64,000 bases of DNA from Bretschneidera sinensis (GCA_023935145.1 CM043699.1:67372638-67436637); one strand, 5' to 3'; shown: positions 21,357 to 34,395, numbered from the stretch's first letter. A program made the numbers and translations. The notes: generated by a model not told the origin, from the sequence alone.

Positions 21357-22645
21357 AATACCACCAAACTTACATTTTGCTAGTCCCTTAGCAAAACAAA
21401 ATAAATGACTAAATGAAAAATAAAGAACATAAAGATAAGTTCATCACTCATGGTATCCATAAATTTAGAGAGCACACATCATCATGATATTCATTCATGA
21501 GCAAGCTTAAAAAGATAAACTCATCATTGTAATGAATAAAAATGTTCAAATCTAATTACTTACAAAAGGCAGGTTAAGGCATCACAAGTCTGACACTGTG
21601 TAAAGTGAATTAGCATATAAAAATGAAACTTCCAAATAACTCCAATGTGTAAGGTCTCCATGTCTCAAGATTCACCAAATTTTCCATCAGAATGAATGAA
21701 AATGGCATAGTTTTTATTTTTTTCTCTTTTTTTTTATTAAGGCTCTGCTATGTTTAGTTCCCTTAAGCTTTCTAATTGACCCATGTAGCGAGTGTTGAGT
21801 CAATGACTCCCAAACCAGATGGTTTTAGGGCATTAGGTGTAAAGACACCCCTAAGGACTTACTAACTCGAGTCAAAAAGGCTATGAAATTAAACTGGCCT
21901 TAATACTACCAAGCAAAATTCCCACCTTTTGACGTGAACACTCACTGCTTACTGAGGCAAGAGGTCCAGTTACTCAGTGGTAAGTTTATTTATGATCATC
22001 AAATTTTTTTTTCTATGCCACAGTGTTTATCCAAGGAGTCATCCAGTTTCAATTAAGACAAGGAAACGTGCACATTAAAATCACATGTCATACCTCACAC
22101 AGATTGTGCTAATGTACTCGTGTTAGATTAGATCAAACATGTGAACTCTCAAATGCCTAAAGTAAGTAACTAAATTTTAAAACTTTATCACCAGATCATG
22201 TGTTCAAAATTTTAAGCTCACCAATGACATAACATCACAGAAATTGTTCAGATCAACCAAAATTTCAAAATAACATGAGCATGCATTTACCTTCTTTCTT
22301 TTTCCTTTTTTTTTAAATGAAGAAAAACAACAACAAATTAGGACAAAGTGTGTGTAATGTGTCTCCTATACCCCCAAATTTAAATTACACATTGACCCCA
22401 ATGTGTGAATAATATAGAAAGAGCTGACCTGGGATATTGAGAACTATCTGGACTGGTATGGCTCATAGCATACCCCCAAACTTGATCTGAAGTACGCTTT
22501 GTCCCTGAAAAATAAAGACTGGAAAACAAAAAAAAAAACACTAGAGAAAAACAGTAACAAGAAATATGTAAAATAACAAACAAACAGAAAGAATATGCTC
22601 CATGAGCGCTAAGTTTTACGTCTTCAGCTAGACCCAACATTAGTA
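21357..22645 (-). other. 3' non-coding region of element C
   Basis: Minus-strand order: conserved block with GACGTAAAACTTAG (about 22640-22605), G-tracts opposite cccccaaacttg (22473) and cccccaaatttaaatt (22372), the gagtaactgg..cctcagtaagc repeat (one copy, about 21985-21935), hairpins AAACCATCTGGTTT (21825-21812) and GAGTCATTGACTC (21809-21797), and the polypurine tract AAGTTTGGTGGTATT (21371-21357) at the LTR. The arrangement matches A and H. Confidence 0.72.
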
Positions 22646-24283
22646 ATCGTGCTCAGCTAAGCGCTCCACCATCTGATCAATAAATGGGAGTGGAAAATGA
22701 TCCTTCCTTGTGGCATCATTCAACTTACAGTAGTCTAGAAACACTCTCTATCCTGACTGAATATGAGTTGGCACCAACTCGTCGTCCTTATGCTTCACTA
22801 CCATCAATCTAGCTCGCTTGAGCACGACATGAATTGAGCTCACCCACTTGCTATCAGAGATTGGATAAATGATCTCTGCATCCCACAACTTTATCACTTC
22901 AGTCCTCACAACCTCTTGTATAGTTGGGTGGAGCCTTCTCTGTGGCTCCCTCGATGACTTGGAGTTCTCCTCCAAATGTATCTTATGCATCACCACCGAG
23001 GGGCTGATTTCTTTCATATCCTCAATAGTCCAACTGATGGCTTCCTTGTGCTCTCTTAAAATTTCCATTAATTTCTCCTCTTGAGCCTCAACCAAATCTG
23101 AAGCTATAATCACAGGCAAAGAATCTGCTGGACCTAAGAACTTATACTTAAGATTGTCCGGTAAAGGCTTAATTTCCTTCTTAGGGGGTTCAGGTGTTGT
23201 GGTCTCCTCCATCTCACTGCTCTTCTGAGGAGCAGACTCCAAAGTAGCATTTGCTTACTCAAGTAACTTATCCAAATCCAAATCCTCTCCAAACTGAGCA
23301 AAGCATGCCTCCAGGGGGTCCTCAATGCTTGATTCACCCATAGTCTCCTCCGTTTTACTACTCTCCCGAGGAGCATACTCTAAAATGGCATTTGTTTGCT
23401 CAAGTAACTTATCCAAATCCAGATCCTCTCCAAACTGAGCAAAGCATGCCTCCAGGGGGTCCTCATTGCTTGATTCATCCACAGTCTCCTCAATAATCTC
23501 CTCTATCAAGCATACATTTCTCACTTCATCAAATTCCAGTTGTTGCTTAGTGACATCAAAGATATTCAACTCCACTATCATATTTCCGAAGGAAATCTTC
23601 ATCACCTCTGTCGTACAATTTATTAGGGCATTAGTTGTGGCTAAGAATGGTTGCCCTAGAATCACCGATATCTGAATCCCTACATTCTGAACCGGCTCTA
23701 TGTCTAGCACAATAAAATCCACGGGGAAATAAAACTTATCCACCTTTATCAAAACATCCTCAACTACTCCCCGTGGTATTTTCACTGACCTGTCAGCCAA
23801 TTGAAGCATTGTGGATGTGGGATTCAATTCTCCTAACCCAAACTGCAAATAGACTGAGTAGGGCAGAAGATTCACACTCGCTCCTAGATCCAATAGAGCC
23901 CTCTCAATTTGGCTGACTCCTATCATGCAAGAGATGATAGGACACCCTGGGTCCTTATACTTGATTGGTATCTTGCACTGAAGGATTGAGCTAACCTACT
24001 CAGTCAAAAATGCCTTCTTCGGGACATTCGTCCTCCTCTTGATAGTGATCAAGTCCTTTAAGAACTTGGCATATGACGGCACTTGCTGGATGGTGTCCAA
24101 AAGTGGGATATTGATTTGGACTTGCTTTAACACCTCCAAAATTTCCTCAAACTTCCCTCCTTTCTTGGGCACTTGTAATCTCTCAGGGTAAGGCGCTTTA
24201 GGTACAAATGACCTAGGAGGATCCTTAATAGTGGGTGTGGCTGTAGATGGCTCAGCATCTCTCTTTTCCTTCCTTGTTGCCAC
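22646..24283 (-). pseudogene. Protease and truncated RT of element C
   Basis: One minus-strand frame from 24283 runs to 22748 with two TAG stops (after FLTE and after LLE). A third stop follows at about 22747, before the last short piece of RT. The protease site is ALLDLGASVNLLPYSVY (about 23900-23855), followed by LQLADRSVKIPRG and DFIVLDIE. The linker contains an in-frame direct duplication of about 141 bases (47 codons, 23270 to 23550) around DPLEACFAQFGEDL. The RT start is present (PISDSKWVSS, LNDATRKDHFPLPFIDQM) but stops after about 22660, where sequence jumps to the 3' non-coding region. No RT catalytic box, RNase H or integrase remains. Confidence 0.87.
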
Positions 24284-25940
24284 TTTCTTGTCTTGGCTGC
24301 ATAGCAGGGTTCTCTTCCACTTGATTGTCCACTTGTCTTCCAGACCTTAATGTGACAATCGATTGCACTTGTTCCTGCATGTGCATAGGATTTGATGAAT
24401 TTCCAACCAAAAACTGTCCTTTCGGGTTAGGCACGGGTTGACTAGGGAACGTTCCCTTCTCTTTTTTACCCAAGTGACTTGCGATTTGACCTATTTGACT
24501 CTCTAGCTTAGCAATCGCTTGGGTGTTTACTATTGTTGCGCTCCTCACTTCACTGATGGATTGGCCAGTCATCTTCATGAACTCCTTTAGGGTGTTCTCT
24601 AGTGACTATGCAACCGGCACTGGCGCTTGAGTGGGAACTTGGTAAGCAGGTGATGGTGCTGGATGGGCTGAGCGACCATAACTTGGAATTGGTGGAGGAA
24701 ATCTAAGAGGGTATTGATTTTGAGCATGATGAGGGGTTCCTCCCTGATTCATCGATTAGTTCTGCTTCCATGAAAAATTAGGGTGGTTCCGCCACCCTGG
24801 ATTGTAAGTCTCAGAGTAAGATCCATTTGACTGCCTTCGATAGTCATTGAAAGCGTTCACTTGTTCCATAGGATACTCGGCAAAAGCCGGCATTGATGGA
24901 CAATTCTGTGCTAAATGCATGGGACTAGCACAGATGGAACAGCTATCAACATTGAATGTGTTGGCAGCATTGATGGACTGGCCCATAGCGAGAGCGTCAA
25001 TCTTATTAGTGAGAGCATCTAGCTTTATCCTTAAGTCAGTGTCCTCTTTGATCTCATAGATGCCTCTTTTCTTAGGAGCACGAATGGACTTATCCCACTG
25101 CTGTGAGTTATCGGACAACTTGTCCAATGCCTTGTATGCTTCATCCCCCGCCAGACTTAAGAATGTCCCCCCATTCATAGACTCGATCGTGCTATGATTG
25201 GGTTGAGTCAACCCTTGGTAGAAGAACTGAACGAGTCTCCACTTCTCATATCCATGTGGAGGGTATCTAATCAGTAACTCTTTAAAATGCTCCCAACTCT
25301 CAGAAAACTTCTCATCCTCCTCCTGAGTGAAAGAACTAATCTCCTTTCGGTACTCATTCACTCTAGATATTGGGAAAAATTTATTATAGAATTTACTCAA
25401 CAGATTTTCCCAAGATGTAATAGACCCGGGCGTGTTGGAATCCAACCATGCCCTAGCTCTATCGTGAAGAGAAAAAGGGAAAAGTCTAAGATGGACTGAC
25501 TCCTCATAGAAGTTCTAGAACTTGAATGTGGCACAAATATCTTTGAACTTCTTCACATGGCTATAAGGATTTTCAAGATCTAAGCCATGAAATGAGGGTA
25601 GGAGTTGGATGATATGTGGCTTTAAATCAAAATGGGTGGCATTAGTTGGTGGCAACACTATGCAAGAAGATGAGTTAGTCGCAACGGGTGCGAACAAATC
25701 TCTAAGGGATGTAGTGGAGTCCACGTTCCAAGCTCTAGGTTGCTCTACATTCTCTAGCTGATTTGTATTCCTAAAATTTTCTCCCATCTCAATTGTCTCT
25801 CTTTCAACAAGTGCTCTCTTCTGTCTCCTAAGAGTTCTTTCTAAGTCGGGATCTAAAGGTGTCAATTCTAAATTCAGTGATCTCCGACCAAGCATATACC
25901 ACACAAAAAAGCAATAAAATAAAATAACTAGTAGAAACAA
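24252..25940 (-). pseudogene. Athila gag of element C
   Basis: Minus-strand frame with three in-frame stops (near 25513, 24753 and 24606) and a shift near 24270 before the protease frame. Landmarks: IIQLLPSFHGLDLENPY (about 25610), WENLLSKFYNKFFP (25410), ESWEHFKELL, an intact zinc knuckle CSICASPMHLAQNC (about 24955-24915), and the Athila signature NPGWRNHPNFSWKQ (24800-24760). A Pro/Gln-rich segment and a basic tail follow. The sequence differs clearly from the gags of A/E and B/D/H, so it represents a third gag subfamily. Confidence 0.88.
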
Positions 25941-26052
25941 AAAAATAAATTAAAAATTAAAAAATAAAATAAAATAAAATAAAACAAAAATGCTAACTAA
26001 ACTAGTAGAAAAATAAAATCAATTCAGACAAAAATTTCACAAACAAAACAAT

Positions 26053-26070
26053 TCCCCTGCAATGGTGCCA
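26053..26070 (-). other. Primer-binding site of element C (tRNA-Asp)
   Basis: On the minus strand TGGCACCATTGCAGGGGA stands seven bases inside the 5' LTR. It differs from TGGCGCCGTTGCCGGGGA at three positions. Bases 25941-26052 are AT-rich leader with nothing else visible. Confidence 0.85.
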
Positions 26071-26076
26071 AAAACT

Positions 26077-27289
26077 TGTTGCGAGTTTTAAATTACTCGC
26101 AAGCGCACGAGTCGTTTGCAATATAGTGTTGTGCAAGTGCGAGGTCAAATCCACAGGGAATTGCGTTGTGAAAATGTAATTTTATCTAAACTAAACTTAT
26201 CTTAACCTAGTTCCGAGTTTTGAATTATATGTTGCAAAACAAATAAAAAACTAAACTAAATTAATTTAAAACTAATAACAAAGACACTAAGGTTTCTGAA
26301 TCCACCCCACCAAAGTTGAGTATATATCTTCATGTTCTAAAAATAACCTATCAAAATATTCCATGAATCCAACTTAAAACAAAAAACAACAAATATCTCA
26401 ATTAAACCAAAAGCATCCAATGTATCCGCTTTTAACAAATCACAAAGGAAATCCAATTTAATCAAAAACAATTTGATGTATCCATCAGATGAAATACACA
26501 GAATATCCAATTTAACAATTTAAACGCAATCAATCATAAGATTTTACTCAAATAATTGACAGAACATTTATACTAAAAAAAATATCAGAATTGTATAAAC
26601 AAATCTGAAACTATTATGCCAAACAACGGCGAAGCTTCATCTTCAACCTTAGTTGAAGATTTTAGCCACTCATAATCATGAAACTAAAGTTCACAATAAC
26701 AGTGCTAAAAATTAAACTTTAAAACTAACAAAAGCAGTAAATTAAAAACTAACTATACATGGGGAGAAATTCCACACGTTGTTGGGAGGCGCTTCTCCTC
26801 GTGATAGCAAAGCCTTCGGAGATCCACCAGAATGATAGTAGAAGTCCTCCAAATTGCACCAAAATGGCACTTGGATTGCTTACTAAAGATGAAGTGAAGA
26901 GGGGCTTATATAGGGAAACATCACAAGTGCAATATGCTTCCAATCCGATGTAGGATACTGCAAATTCCAGCTTTTGCTCTTTGACCTTTGTCTACTAAAA
27001 CTGCTATAACTTTCTCTAGAAAAATAATTTTATTGATCCGTAAAATTCTCGAGAAACTAGACATCCGGATCTTTCCAAGAATATATGGCTTATCTCCTAG
27101 TTCTTCCTGAATCAATACAGTTTAATCTTCAAAAATAGCTGATCTGTACGAGCAATTCTAGCAATTTAGTGAAACTCCTTTACAAGCTTGTAAACCTGTA
27201 AAACAATGAAAAACAACTCAAAGTAACAAATTCCTAAGCTAACAAATATAAATTAAAGGGCAAAAATATGCAATATTTGGCACTCATCA
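26077..27289 (-). repeat. 5' LTR of element C
   Basis: 1213 bp; minus-strand start TGATGAGTGCC at 27289 and end CGCAACA at 26077. It contains one copy of the segment that is doubled in the 3' LTR. A TATA-like box reads CCTATATAAG on the minus strand (near 26905-26914). Related LTR modules occur in D and H. Confidence 0.9.
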
Positions 27290-28054
27290 GTTGACCTAAA
27301 GAGCATCAAGAAGGTGCAAAGACCAATAATTTCTATTCGAGTTCACCGTCTTCTCCAATATTTGGTTCACCTCTCAATTGGCCAATTCAGCCTAGCCATT
27401 TGTCTATGGGTGGTAAGCGTTATCGACCTTGTGGTGCACTCCATACTTGCGCATCAAAGCCTCAAAAGAACGGTTATAAAAATGAGTGCCTTGATCACTA
27501 ATCATAGCCCAAGGCATGCCGAATCTAGAGAAAATGTTTTCCTTAAGAAATTTGACAACAGTGTTATTATTATTGTTTCGGCACGCCACAGCCTCTACCC
27601 ATTTGGACACGTAGTCCACTGTAAGAAACATATATAGATACTCAAAAGAAGGTGGAAAGGGTCCCATTAAATATATCCCCCAACAATCAAATATTTCAAT
27701 GACAACAATTGGGTTAAGGAGCATCATATGCCTTCAGGACAAAGCACCAAGCTTTTGGCATCTATCATAAGAACGACAAAAATTGTTAGTGTCTTTAAAT
27801 AGTGAAGCCCAATATAATCCAAACTATAGAATTTTTGCAGTAGTCTTTTTCATAGAAAAGTGACCACCACAAGCTGAACTATGACAAAAATGTAAGACAC
27901 TATCAATCTCAACCGCAGGGATGCACCGCCTCATAATTTGGTTAGGGCAATACTTATAAAGATAAAAGTCATCCCAATATAAATTTCTTACCTCGACCAA
28001 AAATTTGCGATTATCTTACGCACTCCATGTGGATGGCATTTCGTCGGAAACCAA
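27290..28054 (-). pseudogene. Integrase N-terminus and core of element B
   Basis: Minus strand. The zinc finger is visible with its His pair (LHFCHSSACGGHF) and Cys pair (YDRCQ). The catalytic core follows at 27727-27404: IEIFDCWGIYLMGPFPP, where the first catalytic Asp of the usual GIDFMGPF is replaced by Tyr, then VDYVSKWVEAV, SRFGMPWAMISDQGTHF with the second Asp, and NREVNQILEKTV with Glu. The gene is cut at 27290 by element C and continues at 19952. Several stops are present. Confidence 0.87.
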
Positions 28055-29597
28055 TTAATTTACAATGTGCGCATACCATGGTACTTGGCTTACGATGAAC
28101 AAATGTTCGTCGAGGAAGTCATCTCGGATGGGTGGACCATCGGCAGACTCATTGAACTCCAGGCGAGACAAGTGATCTGCCACCACATTCTCCACCCCCT
28201 TCTTATCCTTAATTTGTAAATCAAATTCCTGCAAGATTAAAATACACCTAATCAATCTTGCCTTGGCATCCTTCTTTTAAAGAAGGTACTTAAGGGCTGC
28301 ATGGTCAGTAAAAACAGTGATAGGTGTACCAATCAGATAAGCACAGAATTTATCTAAGGCAAAGACTACCGCTAGCAATTCTTTTTCAATAGTGGAATAA
28401 TTTATTTGTGCATTATTAAAAGTTCTACTAGTGTAGTATACAACAAAGGGATTCCCCTCCCTTTGTTGTTCCAAAACTGCCCCCACCATATAATTACTCG
28501 CGTCACACATAATCTCAAACGGTAAATTCCAATTCAGTGACTACATGATAGAGGCGGACGTAAGCCTATCAATGAGTGTTCAGAAAGCGTCCTCACACTC
28601 TTGTGTCCAATTAAACATGGCTTCCTTAGCTAGAAGGTTACACAATGGTCTAGATATAGCAAAGAAACTCTGTATAAACCTCTTGTAAAAACCGACATGC
28701 CTGAGAAAGGATTTAAGATCTTTAACAGTTTTGGGTGTGAGCAATTTAGAAATCAACTCTATTTTCGATTTATCCACTTTGATTCCTTTTTCAAAAATTA
28801 TGTGCCCCAAAACTAGTCTAGAGGAAGCCATGAAATGACATTTTTCTCAATTAACCATAAGATATTTTTCTTCACATCTACTCAAAACAGCCTGTAAATG
28901 GAGTAGGCATGAATCAAAAGAATCACCAAACACAATCAAATCATCCATAAAGACTTCCATAAAATTTTCAACAATATCGCTAAATATACTCATCATGCAT
29001 CTTTGAAATGTAACCGGTGTATTACACAATCCAAAAGGCATACACCAAAATGTATAAGTACCAAATGGGCATGTGAACGTAGTCTTATCCTGATCTTCTA
29101 ATGCAATCTCTATCTAATAATATCTTGAATACCCATCTAGAAAGCAATAGAAGGGATGGCCAGCTATGCATTCTAAGATTTGGTCTAAAAATGGAAGTGG
29201 GAAGTGATCCTTGCGAGTGGCAGAATTAAGTTTTCTATAGTCTATGCACATGCACCACCCTGTCACTACCTTGGTAGGAACAGGCATCCCCTCTGTGTTG
29301 GTTACCACAGTTACCCTAAACTTTTTAGGTACTACCTGAGTTGGGCTAACCCACTTATTATCAGAGATGGGCTAAATGATACCCGTATCTAATAACTTTA
29401 AAACTTCCTTTTTCATGACTTCTTTCATAGTGGGGTTAAGTCGTTGCTAGGGTCTCTACGGGGGTTAGCTCCTTCCTTTAAATGGATCCTATGGGAATAT
29501 ATAAAGGGGCTAATACTTTTAATGTCAATAATAGTCCTTCCTAATGCAACTTTGTGCTCACTTAATATGTCAATCAATTTATTTTCCTGTGAATCAC
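28055..29597 (-). pseudogene. Reverse transcriptase and RNase H of element B
   Basis: Minus strand. RT pieces: CIDYRKLNSATRKDHFPL (about 29240), CFLDGYS, MPFGLCNTPVTFQRC (29041), FMDDLIVFG with the catalytic Asp pair (about 28950), VLGHIIFEKGIKVDKSK and FLRHVGFYKRFI. RNase H: MCDASNYMVGAVL (28510), STIEKELLAVVFALDKF, FTDHAALKYLL and VADHLSRL (28100). Stops or shifts lie near 29113, 28845, 28578 and 28280. The 5' end is interrupted at 29597 by element D; the frame continues at 36096. Confidence 0.9.
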
Positions 29598-31069
29598 TGA
29601 TTACACCCAAAGTATAACATAGTTATTGTAGTACAGCTTCGGGGTGTCGATTCCACAGGGAAACAAGTTAATTACAAAAGAAAATGTGTGAACCTTAAAA
29701 CGAATGATAAAAGTTAAACGAAATATTTTTGAGTTTTGATAATGAAATAATGGGAGAAAAAATTGTGTAAATGTAAATAAAATATAAAATAAAGAAACAA
29801 CAAGGTTCTGGAAATCCTCCATAGGTTCGTTACCCTAATCCTGACTTGATTCAGTTCTTTTTATCTCGATTGCAAGTTTCACATCCCAAACAGGCAATCA
29901 GCGAATATTCAATTAAAGCGCATGTATAAACCCTAATGTAATTGATATGAATTATTCTTTACTTTTAAGCACGCATGACCTAGCTTATAAATTATCAAAA
30001 GATGACGATATATCTAAATGACAATACTGCAGCAATGGACAAATCTATAAAAGAGATCTATCGGACTCAATCACACCCAAACAGATACACATAAGAAAAG
30101 CATGACTAGACTTATATGGAAAAGAAGCATGCAATCACCGGACTAATAAAAAATCTACTAATTAAATTAAAGAATAAAACATAACAATGTTTAATGAAAA
30201 TAATATCCAACTACAACTGAATCAAATAAATGAAAATAATAACAACTACACATAGGGATTCATCCCTTCGCCTTGCTTGGAGACTAGTCGGCCATGGAGC
30301 TCATGCTTCCTTGAGTTGCCTCCGGCCTCTCAATGATCATCTCCCCCTTGGTAGCAAAAGCTTCGATGATTCCTCAGCTTGCCCTCCAAAAGTATACTTC
30401 GGATTCCTCCTAAGGGCCCTCTGGATTACTCCCAAAGGCCCTTTGGATTCACTCTCTGATGATTTTAGATGAGCTCCGATTGATGCCTCAAAGCTGAAGT
30501 GGAGTAAGCCTTTTATAGGAAAATACCACGAGTGCAATGTGTTTCCAATCTGATGTGGGATGTGGGATTTAAGCCCAAAATCACGCTAAAATCCCGCACA
30601 GCCCGCACAGCCTGACCTTTGTCTACTAAAACTGCCATAACTTTCTCTAGAAAAATCATTTTTACAAGCCGTAAAATTCTCCAGAAAATAGACTTCCGGA
30701 TCTTTCTAAGCATAGATGGCTCATCTCTAGGTTCTTCTTGCATCAGTACAGTTTAATTTTCAAAGATGATTGATCTGTACGGGAAATTCTGGCAACTTAG
30801 TAAATCTCCTTTCTTGGTTTCTCTTCATCTTGGCTCTTCTGTGACCATTATCCCACTCAAGTATTCATTGAAATTTCGTGTTTAAAATTATAATAGCTTT
30901 TCTATCTCATTTTTTAAGCTCAAAGTACCTGAAAATGCACTGAAATAAGTCAACGATTCAAGAATAACACTTTAGAGTTATTAAGGTATAAAAATGTAAT
31001 TCCAACCTCAATCAACCCTAAAATGCTAACAATTAAGTATTGTTTAGATGCATTTTATGACTCTCATCA
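29598..31069 (-). repeat. 3' LTR of element D
   Basis: It pairs with 34591-36090 (shared gattac.cccaaagtataac, cggcctctcaa.gatcatctccccc, tgggatgtgggatttaagcccaaaatcac). A TATA-like CCTATAAAAGG on the minus strand lies near 30507-30517. The module gacctttgtctactaaaac recurs in C and H. Open frames at 30230-30743 fall inside the LTR and have counterparts in the other copy. Confidence 0.9.
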
Positions 31070-32640
31070 CAACCCCCAACTAGCTTATTGCTAGTCCCTA
31101 GCAATTGAAGCGAAAATAAGAGATGAATTCTATGGTAGGAGTTAAAAACAAAGTAAAGCAATGCTAGCGTTGAACCAAGAGTAATTCATTTTTTGTCTCA
31201 AAAATTGCACATAACATACGGCATATATAATCATTAAATTTTACCTAAGTCCAAAAGTAATCCAAACATCAATCTTAAAATCGTTATTGACTCTTAACAT
31301 CCATCTTACCACAAACCATTAATCCAAACACCCGGATGATTTTATGCATAACATTCATGAATACAACTCTTGGCCTCTAAAAATATAATAAATTGCGTGA
31401 CATCAATCACAAAAACAAGCTCCATAGGCTCACTTTTCAAATCACTCTCCACTATTGTAGAAAAATCACACTACATTGGATCAAAAGGTCTTTAATAAGG
31501 TTGTTATGTTAGGCTAAGGTAAAGGTTAAGAAAGAACGGGAAGGATTCAACAAGTAGAAGAACTTAATCTCTTAGTTTTGAACACAACTCTTTAAGCACT
31601 GGATAACCTTACTTCAACACCCAACTCTTTTAACCATTTTTCGAGCATTTCTTTCAACAAATCACCATTTTTTTCTTTTCTTTCTTTCTTCTTTCTTTGC
31701 CATAATTCTTTTTTTTTGGCACATAACCATTCACCTTCTTTCACATTTTTTTATTCTTTTCTTTTCCACAACCCCCAACTTATCTCCTTTAATGTATTTG
31801 GGCTATGGTAGTAATTTTTTTTTTCATACTTTCATCCTTACTCCTCTTGAGTGCTTCTCAACAAATGTGTATAACTAAGTTCTTTTAAAAGAAAGGTAAG
31901 GATAAATTTTTTTTAGGCTCATAAAGGTAAGTAAATGGTTTATCGAAAGAAACAAGGCTCAAATGGGTGACTAGTGATAAATATAGCAATGGTAAGTTTA
32001 GAAGGCTCAAACGGTTCAAAAATGGCCTATATCATATCCTAAGTAGTGTGCATTCTAGGAATTCGCCTCAAGTAGTTATCAAGTAAGTTCTAGAGCTTTT
32101 CGAGACCGCAAAAATATTCACAAAATAATCACACATAAAACTTCTCTAAATGTTTAAGACTAATCATACAATCTTACCACAAACTAGAGTCTCTAACCAA
32201 ATGAAGATTGATGCTTAAATTAATTTCAAGCCGAAGCAAGATTTAACTTCTTCTACATGCTATCTGCTATCTCAATTAAGCTCATATCATTAACATGTGA
32301 ATTAACTCTAAGGCTAACACTAAGCATGCTAGGAACAAACAAAAAGGAAAATGATACCAAGCAGTTCAATGAAAGAAAAAGAATATGTTTCCTCCACCCC
32401 CAACTGAAAAATTACATTGTCCTCAATGTTAAAGAAAAGGTAAAGGAAACTCCCTTTGTAAGCAAAAGTGCACGATCATTTGAACTGCTTCATTTATTTG
32501 TCCCTGAAAAATAAATACTAAAGTAAAACTGAAAAACAGCAAAATAATAATAATAAACAAGAAAAAGAAATATAAAAAACGATAAAAGTAAAAGGATCTG
32601 TTGTGGATTGCCTCCCATGAGCGCTAAGTTTTACGTCTTC
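31070..32640 (-). other. 3' non-coding region of element D
   Basis: Minus-strand order: the conserved block with GACGTAAAACTTAG and, downstream, GGGAGGC (32640-32605), G-tracts opposite cacccccaact (32395) and caacccccaact (31768), a run of low-complexity T/C/A sequence (31640-31860), and the G-rich polypurine tract opposite caacccccaact at the LTR edge (31070-31081). The hairpin module of A, C and H is not seen. No coding capacity recognised; the open frame at 32257-32514 has no homology I know. Confidence 0.65.
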
Positions 32641-34395
32641 AGCCAGACGCTTTTATTCCCTCCTCGAAAAACATGAGTTGGATGCACCAGCCATTGCTTT
32701 ATTGCTAAATTTGGTGCTTGTATGTTTTTGAGAGGCCCCGAGGATGTCATCAGTAACACCCGCAAATTCTGGCTCAATACGTGCTCTTGTGAAGCCATGA
32801 GTGAGGGTGGACTCCAATGGATTAAGGTGCTGGACCTTTTCCATGAATGAGTCCATCATGTATGCTTGGTGGCTTTCGTCCACATCCTCTGATTTTTTCG
32901 TTGTTGGGATGTGTAATAACTTACCACTTACTGTCTCAATGGCATTCATCTCCTTTACATTCTGTTGCACCAGGTGCTGACCATGAGATGTGGAGTGAGC
33001 TTGATAAGGGAACTTACCTCGCTCAGTCGCACTCAAGTAGCTCATTAACTTGGACACTTGGCTCTTTATCTCTTTATGTTCTTCAACAACCTGCACAATT
33101 AAAGATTCAAGCCTTTGATTAGTCTTCCCTGTGCTTCAATAAAAGCATGTAAAGTGTCTTCTAAAGAGCTCCTATAAGATATAGGTGCATGATATGGTTC
33201 ATTATATGGTGCAAGGGGTTGTGCAAGCTGCTGGTTTTCAGACTTCCAGCTGAAATTGGGGTGATTTCGCCATCCCGGATTATAGGTATTAGAGAAGGGT
33301 GCAGAAGGCTTAGTGTATATGCCTAAGGCATTACATTGTTCCTTATACATCCCTCTCATCTCAACAAATGTGGGACACTCTTGGGGGAGATGATCTACCC
33401 TACCACACACAAAACGTGGTTCAAAAGATTTTGCATGATTAACCGTGTGTGTTGGCTCTAAGCTCTTAGTCTTTAATACCTCTAGTTCCCTAGTGAGCAT
33501 CTCGACCTTGGCCTTAAGGTTATCCTCTTCCCTAATATGGTAAATTCCACACCATTTGGGTTCCCTATAGGTTATGACCTATTTGTGCTTTCAGTAGCAC
33601 TAGGTCCAGTCCAAGTGTGAGCTTTTTCAGCAAGCTCATTGAGGTACTTTATGGCCTCATCAAGATCTTTCTCCAAAAATTCACCATTGCACATCATCTC
33701 TATGAATTGGTGCTCTCTATATGTAAGTCCCTCATAAAAATAGCTCACCAAGCACCAACTCTCATACCCATGGTGAGGGTACATACTCAATAACTCCTTA
33801 AATATCTCCAAAGACTGATATAAAGTCTCACTATCCTTTTGTGCAAAGGTGGAGATTTGCCTTTTCAAAGCGTTGGTCTTATGTTGGGGAAAGTATTTGT
33901 TATAGAAAGCCCGAGTCATCTCAGTCCACAACCCAATAGATCGTGGTCTTAGTGAGTATAGCCAACTCTTAGCTCTATCTTTCAAAGCGAAAGGAAAGAA
34001 CTTAAGCCTCACAATGTCATCGGTTTCATCTTGACTATGAAAAGTCGCGACTACTTCCTCAAACTCTCTAATGTGCACATATGGGTTTTCATTATCCAAG
34101 CCATAGAATGTAGGGAGTAATTGAATCGTCCCTGGTTTAAGATCTAATTGGCGAGTATTGGCTGGAAACATGATGTATGAAGGTGTGGCTGTGCGTGTAG
34201 GGTGGAGGTAATCCTAAAGTGTCCTGGCAACATTCTCATTAAGGTTATCGGCCATGTTAACAAAATCCTCTAAATTCTCACTTGAGTTTTCACTATTGGT
34301 TTATCTAGGCGAGGTTTCACTATCAGACTCGGAAGGAGAGGGTAATTCTAGTTCGGGTCCTCTAATGAATCTACCTCGCAAATCTCTCGATCTAA
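32641..34395 (-). pseudogene. Athila gag of element D, fused to linker remnant
   Basis: Minus strand. Landmarks: FPANTRQLDLKPGTIQLLP (34171), FHGLDNENPYVHIREFEEV-type residues, WTEMTRAFYNKYFPQHK, then the zinc knuckle as RFVCGRVDHLPQEC (about 33420), whose first Cys is changed to Arg, and NPGWRNHPNFSWKS (33280). After LHIPTTKKSEDV the frame runs directly into ESHQAYMMDSF and NPLESTLTHGF. These belong to the linker after protease in H and A, so protease was removed at about 32870. A second junction near 32660 removes RT to integrase. Two shifts split the frame near 33570 and 33098. Confidence 0.87.

Larger units (their letters stand above)
19953..27289 (-). mobile_element. Athila-type element C with large internal deletion
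   Basis: LTRs at 26077-27289 (5', 1213 bp) and 19953-21356 (3', 1404 bp) on the minus strand; target duplication GTTGG (19948-19952) and GTTGA (27290-27294), one change. Internal order: primer site, gag, protease, start of RT, then a direct jump into the 3' non-coding region. Most of RT and all RNase H and integrase are missing, so movement would have needed proteins from relatives. The 3' LTR is longer because a unit of about 190 bases is doubled. C sits in B's integrase gene in the same orientation. Confidence 0.9.
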
